Shown: in pieces, positions 1 through 13,248 of the stretch
Numbering within the stretch: position 1 is the first letter of the stretch
Layout: each line of letters opens with the position of its first letter
Assembly (NCBI RefSeq): GCF_023639785.1
Contig: NZ_CP098325.1
Coordinates: forward strand, 4,216,001 to 4,280,000
DNA length: 64,000 bases
Reading direction: 5' to 3'
DNA from: Leclercia adecarboxylata
GTDB lineage: Bacteria; Pseudomonadota; Gammaproteobacteria; Enterobacterales; Enterobacteriaceae
Translations under genes and position numbers: made by a program
Notes under the pieces: model-generated
Database searches by the model: none
What the model was told of the DNA's origin: nothing
The model's input: the letters and a program-made list of their open reading frames with translations, nothing else

Positions 1-2264
1 AGGCGGCAACCGGGCTCGGTATCAAGCTCGCGACCGGCGCCAATGCGCTGGATACCGCCGCGGCCATTAAAACCAAGCTGGCGCAGCTGCAGACCTTCTT
101 CCCTCAAGGGCTGAAGGTGGTCTATCCCTATGACACCACGCCCTTTGTGAAGATCTCTATTCATGAAGTGGTGAAGACGCTGTTTGAAGCCATCATCCTC
201 GTGTTCCTGGTGATGTACCTGTTCCTGCAAAACCTGCGCGCCACGCTCATTCCGACCATTGCCGTGCCGGTGGTCCTGCTGGGAACGTTTGCGGTGCTGG
301 CAGCGTTTGGCTTCTCGATCAACACCCTGACCATGTTCGGCATGGTGCTGGCGATAGGCTTGCTGGTGGATGATGCCATCGTGGTGGTGGAGAACGTCGA
401 GCGCGTAATGGTGGAGGATAAGCTCCCGCCGAAAGAGGCGACGCAAAAATCGATGTCGCAGATTCAGGGTGCGCTGGTGGGGATTGCCATGGTGCTGTCG
501 GCGGTATTTATCCCGATGGCCTTTTTCGGCGGTTCCACCGGGGCGATCTATCGCCAGTTCTCTCTGACCATCGTCTCGGCAATGGCGCTTTCGGTACTGG
601 TGGCGCTGATCCTCACGCCCGCCCTCTGTGCCACTCTGCTTAAGGCGCCCGACGAGCATCATGGGAGCAAAGGGGGCTTCTTCGGCTGGTTTAATGCCCT
701 GTTTGACAGGAGCGTGGCGCATTACAGCAACAGTGTCAGCCATATTTTGCGTAAAACGGGCCGCTACCTGGTGGTCTATGTTCTGATTGTCGGCGGCATG
801 GCGGTGCTGTTCCTGCGCCTGCCTACCTCGTTCCTGCCGGAAGAGGATCAGGGCGTGTTTATGACGATGGTGCAACTCCCGGCGGGCGCCACCCAAACCC
901 GTACTCAGCAGGTGCTGGATCAGGTCGAGCACTATTACCTTACCAATGAAAAAGCCAACGTGGCGTCGGTCTTTACCGTCAACGGCTTTAGCTTCAGCGG
1001 CCAGGGCCAGAATGCCGGGGTGGCGTTTATCAGCCTTAAGCCCTGGGAGGCGCGTCCCGGTGCCGAAAACAGCGTCGGCGCTATCGTCAGCCGGGCAACA
1101 CGGGCCTTCAGTCAGATTAAAGATGGGCTGGTCTTCCCGTTCAACCTGCCCGCCATTATCGAACTGGGCACCGCAACGGGCTTCGATTTTGAACTGATCG
1201 ACCAGGCCAACCTCGGCCATAACCAGCTGACCCAGGCCCGAAACCAGCTGCTGGGTATGATTAAAGGGCATCCCGATATGCTCGTTCGCGTGCGACCCAA
1301 TGGACTGGAAGATACGCCGCAGTTCAAACTGGATATCGATCAGGAAAAAGCGCAGGCGCTGGGCGTCAGCGTGTCGGACATCAACCAGACCATCTCCACC
1401 GCATTAGGGGGGACTTACGTCAACGACTATATTGACCGTGGTCGGGTGAAGAAAGTGTATGTCCAGGCGGATGCCCGTTTCAGGATGCTGCCGGAGGATA
1501 TCAATCGCCTGTATGTCCGCAGCGCCAACGGTCAAATGGTGCCGCTCTCCGCATTCAGCCAGTCGCACTGGATCTACGGTTCTCCGCGCCTGGAGCGCTA
1601 TAACGGCACCCCTTCGATGGAGATCCTCGGCGAAGCTGCACCCGGCAAGAGTACCGGCGAAGCCATGGTGTTAATGGAAAAACTGGCGGCGAAACTGCCG
1701 ACGGGGATCGGTTATGACTGGACCGGCATGTCTTATCAGGAGCGGCTCTCCGGCAACCAGGCGCCTGCCCTGTATGCCATCTCGCTGGTGGTGGTATTCC
1801 TCTGCCTGGCGGCATTGTATGAGAGCTGGTCGATTCCGTTCTCGGTAATGCTGGTAGTGCCATTAGGCGTGGTGGGTGCTCTGCTGGCCGCTTCCCTGCG
1901 CGGGCTGAATAATGATGTCTATTTCCAGGTGGGGCTGCTCACCACTATCGGCCTGTCGGCCAAGAACGCCATCCTGATTGTCGAGTTTGCTAAAGACCTG
2001 ATGGAGAAGGAGGGAAGAGGCATTATTGAAGCCACGCTGGAGGCGTCACGTATGCGCCTTCGTCCCATCCTGATGACCTCTCTGGCGTTTATCCTCGGCG
2101 TGATGCCGCTGGTTATCAGCCACGGTGCGGGCAGTGGCGCGCAAAACGCCGTGGGTACCGGGGTGATGGGCGGGATGCTTTCGGCTACCCTGCTGGCGAT
2201 ATTCTTTGTGCCGGTCTTTTTTGTGGTGGTGCGAAGACGCTTTACGCGTCATCATGAGCAATAA
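1..2264 (+). CDS. acrF: RND multidrug efflux pump inner-membrane subunit AcrF-like, 5' truncated by window edge
   Basis: Proton-driven RND transporter of the AcrB/AcrF type, the inner-membrane part of a tripartite drug efflux pump with a periplasmic adaptor and TolC. The frame is open from base 3, giving 753 of about 1034 residues, so the N-terminal quarter lies outside the window. Visible are the transmembrane Asp pair in [14 protein letters not shown], needed for proton relay in this family, the [10 protein letters not shown] segment, [14 protein letters not shown] and the second membrane block ending in FFVVVRRRF. The choice of AcrF over AcrB rests on overall likeness and on yhdV and yhdWXYZ following, as in E. 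coli acrEF. A strong intrinsic terminator follows the stop. Confidence 0.9.
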   Translation, partial: AATGLGIKLATGANALDTAAAIKTKLAQLQTFFPQGLKVVYPYDTTPFVKISIHEVVKTLFEAIILVFLVMYLFLQNLRATLIPTIAVPVVLLGTFAVLAAFGFSINTLTMFGMVLAIGLLVDDAIVVVENVERVMVEDKLPPKEATQKSMSQIQGALVGIAMVLSAVFIPMAFFGGSTGAIYRQFSLTIVSAMALSVLVALILTPALCATLLKAPDEHHGSKGGFFGWFNALFDRSVAHYSNSVSHILRKTGRYLVVYVLIVGGMAVLFLRLPTSFLPEEDQGVFMTMVQLPAGATQTRTQQVLDQVEHYYLTNEKANVASVFTVNGFSFSGQGQNAGVAFISLKPWEARPGAENSVGAIVSRATRAFSQIKDGLVFPFNLPAIIELGTATGFDFELIDQANLGHNQLTQARNQLLGMIKGHPDMLVRVRPNGLEDTPQFKLDIDQEKAQALGVSVSDINQTISTALGGTYVNDYIDRGRVKKVYVQADARFRMLPEDINRLYVRSANGQMVPLSAFSQSHWIYGSPRLERYNGTPSMEILGEAAPGKSTGEAMVLMEKLAAKLPTGIGYDWTGMSYQERLSGNQAPALYAISLVVVFLCLAALYESWSIPFSVMLVVPLGVVGALLAASLRGLNNDVYFQVGLLTTIGLSAKNAILIVEFAKDLMEKEGRGIIEATLEASRMRLRPILMTSLAFILGVMPLVISHGAGSGAQNAVGTGVMGGMLSATLLAIFFVPVFFVVVRRRFTRHHEQ

Positions 2265-2270
2265 CAGATA

Positions 2271-2294
2271 AAGGCGCTTCGGCGCCTTTTCTTA
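2271..2294 (+). terminator. Intrinsic terminator of acrEF
   Basis: AAGGCGC, a TTCG tetraloop and GCGCCTT form a perfect 7-bp stem followed by a T-rich stretch, seven bases after the acrF stop codon. Confidence 0.85.
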
Positions 2295-2583
2295 TGATTA
2301 TAAACAGAAAGTTAGACTCACTTATTTATTTAACTTATTAATTAGCGGTACAATGAATTGGTTGCTTATGGCGTTAAGACGCATCCTTTTACTCCGCAGT
2401 CCTCCTCATTTTCTCCATTATTGCCCTGGACCAGTCAGGTTTCTCCATATTTTTTACAATCCAAATAATTTGAGATTATTCACTCTACATAGCGAATTTG
2501 CAGTGGTGGTAAAATAGCCACCAGCTTTGCAGAAGATTTTCCTGACTATATCGCAAAGTTAGATTTCATTTTGAGGTAACACC

Positions 2584-2805
2584 ATGAAAAGATTCATTTC
2601 GGTTGCACTCCTTGCTGCGTTGCTTGCTGGTTGCGCACATGATTCTCCGTGCGTACCGGTATACGACGATCAGGGAAGACTGGTTCACACCAATACCTGC
2701 ATGAAAGGTACCACGCAGGATAACTGGGAAACCGCAGGGGCGATCGCAGGTGGCGCGGCAGCCATTGCAGGCCTGACACTGGGTATCATTGCCGTGTCTA
2801 AGTAA
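2584..2805 (+). CDS. yhdV: Small outer-membrane lipoprotein YhdV
   Basis: Predicted 73-residue lipoprotein of unknown function. A short basic N-terminus (MKR), a hydrophobic stretch and the lipobox LLAGC place the lipidated Cys at residue 17. Alanine follows it, which favours outer-membrane sorting over inner-membrane retention. A Gly/Ala-rich hydrophobic segment near residues 50-70 resembles glycine-zipper lipoproteins. GAGGTAAC lies just before the ATG. The gene stands alone between two terminators, and the roughly 290 bases upstream are AT-rich without another recognisable gene. Position after acrF matches E. coli yhdV. The function is not known. Confidence 0.85.
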   Translation: MKRFISVALLAALLAGCAHDSPCVPVYDDQGRLVHTNTCMKGTTQDNWETAGAIAGGAAAIAGLTLGIIAVSK

Positions 2806-2810
2806 TCCCG

Positions 2811-2840
2811 AAAGCGCGGCACCGTCCGCGCTTTTGCTTT
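2811..2840 (+). terminator. Intrinsic terminator of yhdV
   Basis: AAAGCGCGG and CCGCGCTTT form a 9-bp stem around a six-base loop, followed by TTGCTTT, a few bases after the yhdV stop. Confidence 0.8.
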
Positions 2841-3180
2841 CATGGTGCAGGTGAATAAGTAAACCTTATTTTACTCACATCTTTTTCCGGCATTATTTTC
2901 ACTCCCCTCGCTGGCTTGTTTTTATTCACACCTTCTTTACTTTCTCTATTTACGATTTGCTCCGATTTGTGGCGCAGATTGTCATTTCGCACCATTTCAG
3001 GGCGCTCATTTTAATTATCCTTGTCTGCATTCAGCTTTACGCGCTGCGTAATCGCTTCTTACGTTAAATACAAAAACTGGCATTACGTTTGCTTTATTAA
3101 CGTCGGCCACAGCCACAGACAGGTTAAAGCGTTTATAAACGCCTCACTATAACGATAATTTTCGCCACACAGGATGCATT
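2841..3180 (+). promoter_or_regulatory. Non-coding control region of yhdWXYZ with a sigma-54 type promoter
   Basis: No gene is seen in these 340 bases. At 3077-3094 there is CTGGCAT-TACG-TTTGCTT, with GG (3079-3080) and GC (3091-3092) separated by exactly ten bases. This is the -24/-12 arrangement of sigma-54 promoters (consensus YTGGCA..N4..TTGCW). Transcription would start near 3104. About 90 bases upstream, GCACC (2989-2993) with a partial inverted partner downstream may be part of an NtrC enhancer site, but the dyad is imperfect. The ATG at 3181 is preceded by AGGA. Confidence 0.65.
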
Positions 3181-4206
3181 ATGAAAAAGATGATGATGGC
3201 CAGCCTCGCCGCTGCAGGTGTGCTCGTTGCAATTTCCGGCCAGGCTCAGGCGGGCGCCACTCTGGACGCCGTAAAGCAAAAAGGTTTTGTGCAGTGCGGC
3301 ATCAGTGACGGCCTGCCCGGTTTTTCTTACGCAGACGCCAACGGTAAGTTCTCCGGTATTGATGTCGACGTATGCCGTGGCGTTGCCGCTGCAGTATTCG
3401 GCGATGACACTAAGGTGAAATATACCCCGCTGACGGCTAAAGAGCGCTTTACCGCCCTGCAATCCGGCGAAGTGGATATGCTTTCACGTAATACCACCTG
3501 GACCTCATCACGTGATACCGGAATGGGCATGTCCTTTACCGGCGTGACCTATTATGACGGCATTGGTTTCCTGACGCACAATAAAGCAGGCCTGAAGAGT
3601 GCGAAAGAACTGGATGGTGCGACCGTCTGTATTCAGGCCGGCACTGACACAGAGCTGAATGTCGCCGATTATTTCAAAGCCAACAATATGAAATATACGC
3701 CAGTCACCTTCGACCGCTCTGACGAATCGGCCAAAGCGCTGGAATCGGGCCGTTGCGATACCCTGGCGTCGGATCAGTCTCAGCTGTATGCGCTGCGGAT
3801 CAAACTGAGCAATCCGGCGGAATGGATTGTGCTGCCGGAAGTCATCTCCAAAGAGCCGCTGGGCCCGGTAGTCCGCCGCGGTGATGATGAATGGAACTCA
3901 GTGGTGCGCTGGACGCTGTTCGCCATGCTCAATGCCGAAGAGATGGGCGTCAACTCGAAGAACGTCGATGAGAAAGCTGCGAACCCGACCACCCCTGATA
4001 TGGCCCACCTGCTGGGTAAAGAAGGCGATTACGGCAAGGATCTGAAGCTGGATAACAAGTGGGCGTACAACATCATCAAAAAAGTGGGTAACTACGCTGA
4101 GATCTTCGAGCGCAACGTGGGTTCTGAAAGCGCGCTGAAGATCAGCCGTGGGCAGAACAACCTCTGGAACAATGGCGGTATTCAGTACGCACCGCCAGTA
4201 CGCTAA
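3181..4206 (+). CDS. yhdW: Amino-acid ABC transporter periplasmic binding protein
   Basis: Periplasmic substrate-binding protein of the polar amino-acid (AapJ/YhdW) family, 341 residues. A signal peptide, MKKMMMASLAAAGVLVAISG followed by QAQA, ends near residue 24-25. The mature part begins GATLDAVKQKGFVQCGISDG, typical of the SBP_bac_3 fold, and keeps the motif SGIDVDVCRGVAAAVFGD. It delivers amino acids to the YhdX/YhdY membrane channel and the YhdZ ATPase encoded directly downstream. The exact substrate cannot be read from sequence; broad L-amino-acid uptake is typical of the Aap family. The sigma-54 promoter upstream suggests expression under nitrogen limitation. Confidence 0.9.
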   Translation: MKKMMMASLAAAGVLVAISGQAQAGATLDAVKQKGFVQCGISDGLPGFSYADANGKFSGIDVDVCRGVAAAVFGDDTKVKYTPLTAKERFTALQSGEVDMLSRNTTWTSSRDTGMGMSFTGVTYYDGIGFLTHNKAGLKSAKELDGATVCIQAGTDTELNVADYFKANNMKYTPVTFDRSDESAKALESGRCDTLASDQSQLYALRIKLSNPAEWIVLPEVISKEPLGPVVRRGDDEWNSVVRWTLFAMLNAEEMGVNSKNVDEKAANPTTPDMAHLLGKEGDYGKDLKLDNKWAYNIIKKVGNYAEIFERNVGSESALKISRGQNNLWNNGGIQYAPPVR

Positions 4207-4274
4207 GCATCGTGCTGTAACGGGCACTGCCAGCGCGGTGCCCAGTCCAGAGTCATGGTTACCCGAGGTTTTAT

Positions 4275-5456
4275 ATGTCCCAACGCCGCTCACCCCTGAA
4301 AGGAGCCCTCTCCTTTTCTCACCCTGCGGTTCGCGCCTGGCTGTTTCAGAGCCTCGCTGTTCTCGCTGTTCTGGCCGTCGCGATCTCCCTGTTCCACAAC
4401 ACTGTTACCAACCTGAGCACACGCGGCATTACTTCGGGCTTTGCCTTTCTTGACCGTAGCGCAGGGTTTGGCATCGTTCAGCATCTGATTGATTACAGTG
4501 AAGGTGACACCTATGGCCGCGTATTCCTTGTCGGCCTGATGAATACCCTGCTGGTTTCAGCGCTATGTATTATGTTTGCTTCCCTGCTGGGCTTTTTCCT
4601 TGGGCTCGCTCGTCTCTCTGATAACTGGCTGCTGCGTAAGCTTTCCACCCTTTATATTGAGACGTTCCGTAATATCCCGCCGCTGCTGCAGATCTTCTTC
4701 TGGTATTTCGCCGTACTGCGCAACCTGCCGGGCCCTCGTCAGGCAGTAGATGCGTTCGATCTGGCCTTTTTAAGCAACCGCGGCTTATACCTACCGGCGC
4801 CGCAAATTGCCGAAGGGATGTTGCCATTGCTGGCCGCGCTGGCGTGCACGAGCGCGGTGTCGGTTGCGCTGTTTCGCTATAACCGCATGCATCAGATTAA
4901 AACCGGGCAACTCCGGCGCACATGGCCTGTCACACTGGCCTTGCTGGCGATCCTGCCGTGGCTGGCACAGATGCTATTCGGCCCGGCGATTCACTGGGAT
5001 GTTCCGCAGCTGAAAGGATTTAACTTCCGCGGCGGCATGGTATTGATCCCCGAGCTGGCCGCTCTGACGCTGGCGCTCTCGATCTATACTTCGGCCTTTA
5101 TCGCAGAAATCATTCGCGCCGGTATCCAGGCCGTTCCGCATGGTCAGCATGAGGCGGCACGCTCGCTTGGGCTTCCCAACCCCGTCACCCTGCGCCAGGT
5201 CATCATCCCCCAGGCGATGAGGGTGATCATTCCGCCGCTGACCAGTCAGTATCTCAATATCGTGAAAAACTCCTCCCTCGCGGCTGCGATTGGCTATCCC
5301 GATATGGTCTCGCTGTTTGCCGGAACCGTGCTGAACCAGACCGGGCAAGCCATCGAAACCATCGCCATTACCATGTCGGTTTACCTGATTATCAGCCTGA
5401 CCATTTCATTGTTGATGAATATCTACAACCGTCGCATTGCTCTGGTTGAACGCTAA
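4275..5456 (+). CDS. yhdX: Amino-acid ABC transporter permease, first subunit
   Basis: Inner-membrane permease of the HisM/AapQ family, 393 residues. The membrane core starts near residue 85 (YGRVFLVGLMNTLLVSALCI) with IETFRNIPPLLQIFFWY. A long insertion typical of AapQ/YhdX separates it from the C-terminal half, which carries the EAA coupling loop EAARSLGLPNPVTLRQVIIPQAM near residue 292. It should pair with YhdY to form the channel. A 68-base gap follows yhdW, and yhdY starts six bases after the stop. Confidence 0.9.
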   Translation: MSQRRSPLKGALSFSHPAVRAWLFQSLAVLAVLAVAISLFHNTVTNLSTRGITSGFAFLDRSAGFGIVQHLIDYSEGDTYGRVFLVGLMNTLLVSALCIMFASLLGFFLGLARLSDNWLLRKLSTLYIETFRNIPPLLQIFFWYFAVLRNLPGPRQAVDAFDLAFLSNRGLYLPAPQIAEGMLPLLAALACTSAVSVALFRYNRMHQIKTGQLRRTWPVTLALLAILPWLAQMLFGPAIHWDVPQLKGFNFRGGMVLIPELAALTLALSIYTSAFIAEIIRAGIQAVPHGQHEAARSLGLPNPVTLRQVIIPQAMRVIIPPLTSQYLNIVKNSSLAAAIGYPDMVSLFAGTVLNQTGQAIETIAITMSVYLIISLTISLLMNIYNRRIALVER

Positions 5457-5462
5457 GGAACC

Positions 5463-6569
5463 ATGATGACAAAAGCTGTCTTGTCTCACCCTGCGCGTCC
5501 GGCCACGACCGGCAACGGACGCGCCATTACCTGGGCTCGTAAAAATCTGTTTTCCAGTTGGAGTAATAGCTTACTGACTCTGCTGTGCTTCTGGCTGATG
5601 TGGGAACTCATTCCGCCGCTTATCAACTGGGCATTTTTGCAGGCTAACTGGGTCGGTACCACCCGTGCCGACTGCACGAAAGAGGGAGCCTGCTGGGTCT
5701 TTATTCACCAGCGCTTCGGCCAGTTTATGTATGGGCTCTACCCGCACGACCAGCGCTGGCGCATCAATCTCGCGCTGCTTGTCGGGCTTCTCTCCATCAT
5801 CCCCATGTTCTGGAAGGGGTTACCGCAGCGAGGGCGTTACATCGCCTGCTGGGCGGTGCTCTACCCCCTGATCGTCTGGGGACTGTTGTATGGCGGCGTA
5901 CTGGGGCTGGATCGCGTTGAAACCCGCCAGTGGGGCGGCCTGACGCTGACGCTGATTATCGCTTCGGTGGGGATCGCCGGCGCACTGCCGTTAGGGATTT
6001 TGCTGGCGCTGGGACGCCGTTCAACCATGCCGGTCGTGCGCGTCCTCTCGGTCATATTCATCGAGTTCTGGCGCGGCGTGCCGCTTATCACCGTGCTGTT
6101 TATGTCTTCGGTGATGCTGCCACTGTTTATGGCGGAAGGCACCACTATCGACAAACTGATCCGGGCCCTGGTTGGTGTCATTCTGTTCCAGTCTGCCTAT
6201 GTCGCTGAGGTTGTCCGCGGCGGGTTGCAGGCGCTGCCAAAGGGCCAGTACGAAGCCGCCGAATCGCTGGCGCTGGGTTACTGGAAAACACAGGGGCTGG
6301 TGATCCTGCCTCAGGCGCTGAAACTGGTGATCCCAGGTCTGGTGAACACCATCATTGCGCTGTTCAAGGATACCAGTCTGGTGATCATCATTGGATTATT
6401 CGATCTGTTCAGTAGCGTGCAGCAGGCTACTGTCGATCCGGCCTGGCTGGGTATGTCGACAGAAGGCTATGTTTTTGCAGCACTTATTTACTGGATTTTC
6501 TGTTTTAGCATGTCGCGCTACAGCCAGCATCTGGAAAAGCGCTTTAACACCGGGCGGACACCGCACTGA
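5463..6569 (+). CDS. yhdY: Amino-acid ABC transporter permease, second subunit
   Basis: Second inner-membrane permease of the importer (AapM/YhdY family), 368 residues. It has an N-terminal membrane segment ([20 protein letters not shown]), a periplasmic loop with two cysteines near residues 71 and 77, and a C-terminal permease core. The EAA coupling loop [20 protein letters not shown] is near residue 262. ATG ATG at the start leaves a one-codon uncertainty. The stop is seven bases before yhdZ, so translation is probably coupled. Confidence 0.9.
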   Translation: MMTKAVLSHPARPATTGNGRAITWARKNLFSSWSNSLLTLLCFWLMWELIPPLINWAFLQANWVGTTRADCTKEGACWVFIHQRFGQFMYGLYPHDQRWRINLALLVGLLSIIPMFWKGLPQRGRYIACWAVLYPLIVWGLLYGGVLGLDRVETRQWGGLTLTLIIASVGIAGALPLGILLALGRRSTMPVVRVLSVIFIEFWRGVPLITVLFMSSVMLPLFMAEGTTIDKLIRALVGVILFQSAYVAEVVRGGLQALPKGQYEAAESLALGYWKTQGLVILPQALKLVIPGLVNTIIALFKDTSLVIIIGLFDLFSSVQQATVDPAWLGMSTEGYVFAALIYWIFCFSMSRYSQHLEKRFNTGRTPH

Positions 6570-6576
6570 GGAACCT

Positions 6577-7335
6577 ATGAGCCAGATAACTATTACCCCC
6601 GCTGACGCGATGATTACGCTGGATAATGTGAATAAGTGGTACGGGCAATTTCACGTTCTGAAAGACATTAACCTGAAGGTGAAACAAGGCGAGCGTATCG
6701 TCCTTTGTGGGCCTTCAGGCTCGGGTAAATCTACAACCATCCGCTGCATCAATCATCTGGAAGAGCATCAGCAAGGTCGGATTGTGGTGGATGGCATTGA
6801 GCTGAACGACGATATTCGCAACGTTGAGCGTGTCCGCCAGGAAGTGGGCATGGTGTTCCAGCATTTTAATTTATTCCCCCATCTCACCGTTCTGCAGAAC
6901 TGTACTCTGGCCCCCATCTGGGTGCGTAAGATGCCGAAAAAGGAGGCTGAAGCGCTTGCCATGCACTATCTGGAGCGGGTACGCATTGCAGAACATGCCC
7001 ACAAGTTTCCGGGGCAGATCTCGGGTGGACAGCAGCAGCGCGTGGCCATCGCCCGCTCTCTGTGCATGAAACCTAAAATCATGTTGTTTGATGAACCCAC
7101 CTCAGCGCTCGATCCGGAGATGGTTAAAGAGGTTCTGGATACGATGATAGGGCTCGCGCAATCGGGAATGACCATGCTCTGCGTCACGCATGAGATGGGT
7201 TTCGCCAGAACCGTCGCGGACCGTGTGATCTTCATGGATCGTGGGGAGATTGTTGAGCAGGCGCCGCCAGAGGAGTTTTTCTCCAACCCTAAATCAGAAC
7301 GTACTCGGGCATTTTTATCGCAGGTTATCCACTAA
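6577..7335 (+). CDS. yhdZ: Amino-acid ABC transporter ATP-binding protein
   Basis: Cytoplasmic ATPase of the polar amino-acid importer, 252 residues. Walker A is GPSGSGKST, the Q-loop is [15 protein letters not shown], the signature is [15 protein letters not shown], Walker B is [14 protein letters not shown] and the switch His lies in VTHEMGF. The frame is open further upstream, but the ATG at 6577 follows GAGGAACCT and gives the family length. The upstream extension would lie inside yhdY. It is the last gene of the operon and is followed by a strong terminator. Confidence 0.93.
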   Translation: MSQITITPADAMITLDNVNKWYGQFHVLKDINLKVKQGERIVLCGPSGSGKSTTIRCINHLEEHQQGRIVVDGIELNDDIRNVERVRQEVGMVFQHFNLFPHLTVLQNCTLAPIWVRKMPKKEAEALAMHYLERVRIAEHAHKFPGQISGGQQQRVAIARSLCMKPKIMLFDEPTSALDPEMVKEVLDTMIGLAQSGMTMLCVTHEMGFARTVADRVIFMDRGEIVEQAPPEEFFSNPKSERTRAFLSQVIH

Positions 7336-7338
7336 TAG

Positions 7339-7380
7339 CGTCTGGCCCGGTGGCGCATACGCCCCGGGCCAGACGTTTTT
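7339..7380 (+). terminator. Intrinsic terminator of yhdWXYZ
   Basis: CGTCTGGCCCGG (7339-7350) pairs perfectly with CCGGGCCAGACG (7364-7375), followed by TTTTT. On the opposite strand the same stem has only an A/T-rich flank and could act as a second barrier for the converging rRNA operon. Confidence 0.88.
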
Positions 7381-7395
7381 ATGGCGCAGAAATGC

Positions 7396-7424
7396 AAAAA
7401 GGCCATCCTTTCGGATGGCCTTTT
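7396..7424 (-). terminator. Intrinsic terminator of the rRNA operon
   Basis: GGCCATCC, a four-base loop and GGATGGCC form a perfect 8-bp stem flanked by A and T runs. On the minus strand it ends in TTTTT just downstream of the distal 5S gene. Confidence 0.88.
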
Positions 7425-7434
7425 CACTTAATTG

Positions 7435-7554
7435 ATGTCTGGCAGTTCCCTACTCTCGCATGGGGAGGCCCCACACTACCATCGGCGCTACGGCGTTTCA
7501 CTTCTGAGTTCGGCATGGGGTCAGGTGGGACCACCGCGCTACAGCCGCCAGACA
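7435..7554 (-). rRNA. rrfF: 5S ribosomal RNA, distal copy (rrfF-like)
   Basis: 120-nt 5S gene beginning TGTCTGGCGG and ending CTGCCAGACAT on the minus strand. It lies after tRNA-Thr, the position of rrfF in E. coli rrnD. It differs from the proximal copy at three positions: a C-to-T and matching G-to-A in helix I, which restore pairing, and one T-to-C in the GGGGCCTCCCC segment. Confidence 0.96.
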
Positions 7555-7595
7555 AATTCTTTTACTTCTTGCCGAACTTTAACCTAAGTATAAAG

Positions 7596-7671
7596 TGGTG
7601 CTGATACCCAGATTCGAACTGGGGACCTCACCCTTACCAAGGGTGCGCTCTACCAACTGAGCCATATCAGC
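7596..7671 (-). tRNA. thrV: tRNA-Thr (GGT anticodon)
   Basis: 76-nt cloverleaf with encoded CCA on the minus strand: GCTGATATGGCTCAGTTGG at the 5' end, anticodon loop CTTGGTAAG, T-loop GTTCGAATC. It lies between two 5S genes, as thrV does in E. coli rrnD, and reads ACC/ACU codons. Confidence 0.97.
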
Positions 7672-7683
7672 ACGCTAAATTTG

Positions 7684-7803
7684 ATGCCTGGCAGTTCCCT
7701 ACTCTCGCATGGGGAGACCCCACACTACCATCGGCGCTACGGCGTTTCACTTCTGAGTTCGGCATGGGGTCAGGTGGGACCACCGCGCTACAGCCGCCAG
7801 GCA
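7684..7803 (-). rRNA. rrfD: 5S ribosomal RNA, proximal copy (rrfD-like)
   Basis: 120-nt 5S gene beginning TGCCTGGCGG and ending CTGCCAGGCAT on the minus strand, 64 bases downstream of the 23S 3' end. It carries the common enterobacterial GGGGTCTCCCC segment. Confidence 0.97.
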
Positions 7804-7867
7804 AATTCTGTTATCTGTATCAGGCTGAAAATCGTCTCAAATCACACCGAAACAGCTTCGGCGTTGT

Positions 7868-10772
<2,905 letters not shown>

Positions 10773-10978
10773 TCACAACCCGAAGATGTTTCATTCGATT
10801 CATCATCGCGATTGTGAAAATTTGAGAGACTCGAACACACCTGATTCTGTTCTTATTACGGAGAACAGACACGGTGTGTCGTTTCAATTTTCAGCTTGAT
10901 CCAGATTTTTAAAGAGCAAAACTTCGCAGCGCACCTTTTCAGGTACACTCTGAAGTTTTCATGTTGTCGCAGTAAAGA
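10773..10978 (-). promoter_or_regulatory. tRNA-Ala to 23S spacer with boxA-like antitermination site
   Basis: Transcribed spacer containing GCTCTTTAAAAATCTGG on the minus strand (about 10902-10918), the boxA-type element found before 23S in E. coli rRNA operons. Flanking complementary stretches should form the RNase III processing stem of pre-23S. No gene is seen. Confidence 0.7.
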
Positions 10979-11054
10979 TGGTGGAGCTATGCGGGATCGA
11001 ACCGCAGACCTCCTGCGTGCAAGGCAGGCGCTCTCCCAGCTGAGCTATAGCCCC
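10979..11054 (-). tRNA. alaU: tRNA-Ala (TGC anticodon)
   Basis: 76-nt tRNA with encoded CCA on the minus strand. It begins GGGGCTATAGCTCAGCTGGG, and the anticodon loop is CTTGCAC inside a CCTGC/GCAGG stem. Base 32 is C where, from memory, E. coli has T. It lies in the 16S-23S spacer after tRNA-Ile. Confidence 0.97.
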
Positions 11055-11090
11055 ATCGTGGTCAATCTCCTCAAATTTGCTGCGCAAATT

Positions 11091-11167
<77 letters not shown>

Positions 11168-11236
11168 GCAGAGATTTTTACTGCTAATTTTCATCAGACA
11201 ATCTGTGTGAGCACTACAAAGGCAGGTTCTTTAAGG

Positions 11237-12776
<1,540 letters not shown>

Positions 12777-12908
12777 AAGTTTGATGCTCGTGAATTAAAC
12801 TTCGTAATGAATTACGTATGTTCACTCAGAGACTTGGTATTCATTTATTGTCCGAAGACATTAAGAATCCATGTCACTTTGAGTGCCCACACAGATTGTC
12901 TGATAAAT

Positions 12909-12920
12909 TGTTAAAGAGCA
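12909..12920 (-). promoter_or_regulatory. rRNA leader boxA antitermination site
   Basis: TGCTCTTTAACA on the minus strand in the 16S leader exactly matches the E. coli rrn boxA, which binds NusB/NusE and prevents Rho termination in rRNA operons. Confidence 0.9.
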
Positions 12921-12958
12921 GTGCAACGCGGCTTTCGCTCACCGTTGCGAGGTGGCGT

Positions 12959-12986
12959 ATATTACGCTTTCCTCTTTCAGAGTCAA
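12959..12986 (-). promoter_or_regulatory. rRNA operon promoter P2
   Basis: -35 TTGACT (12981-12986) and -10 TAATAT (12959-12964) on the minus strand with 16-bp spacing, as in E. coli rrn P2. It lies about 90 bases downstream of P1. Confidence 0.88.
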
Positions 12987-13067
12987 GCGATTATTTCACG
13001 CTTTTCTCTTCAACCAACCCGGCTGTTTGTGTGAAGTGATTCACATCCGCCGTGTCGATGGAGGCGC

Positions 13068-13107
13068 ATTATAGGGATCCCAGTTTTTAGCACAAGCATT
13101 TTTTCGA
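13068..13107 (-). promoter_or_regulatory. rRNA operon promoter P1 with UP element
   Basis: -35 TTGTGC (13090-13095), 16-bp spacing and -10 TATAAT (13068-13073) on the minus strand. They are followed by the GC-rich discriminator GCGCCTCC typical of growth-rate and ppGpp controlled rrn P1. An A/T-rich UP-like tract (AAAAAATG) lies directly upstream. Confidence 0.9.
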
Positions 13108-13248
13108 TCTTTTCTTCCGACTGTTCTTTTTTCGTTCTTTTCGCCGAAATCCCGTCCGATATGCTCAAATAATGACGTAAATGCCCCTTGATCAAGGCGA
13201 GTAATAGGATCAAAGTTTCCTGTAAAACGCACATCAGTCGAGGTTGAT

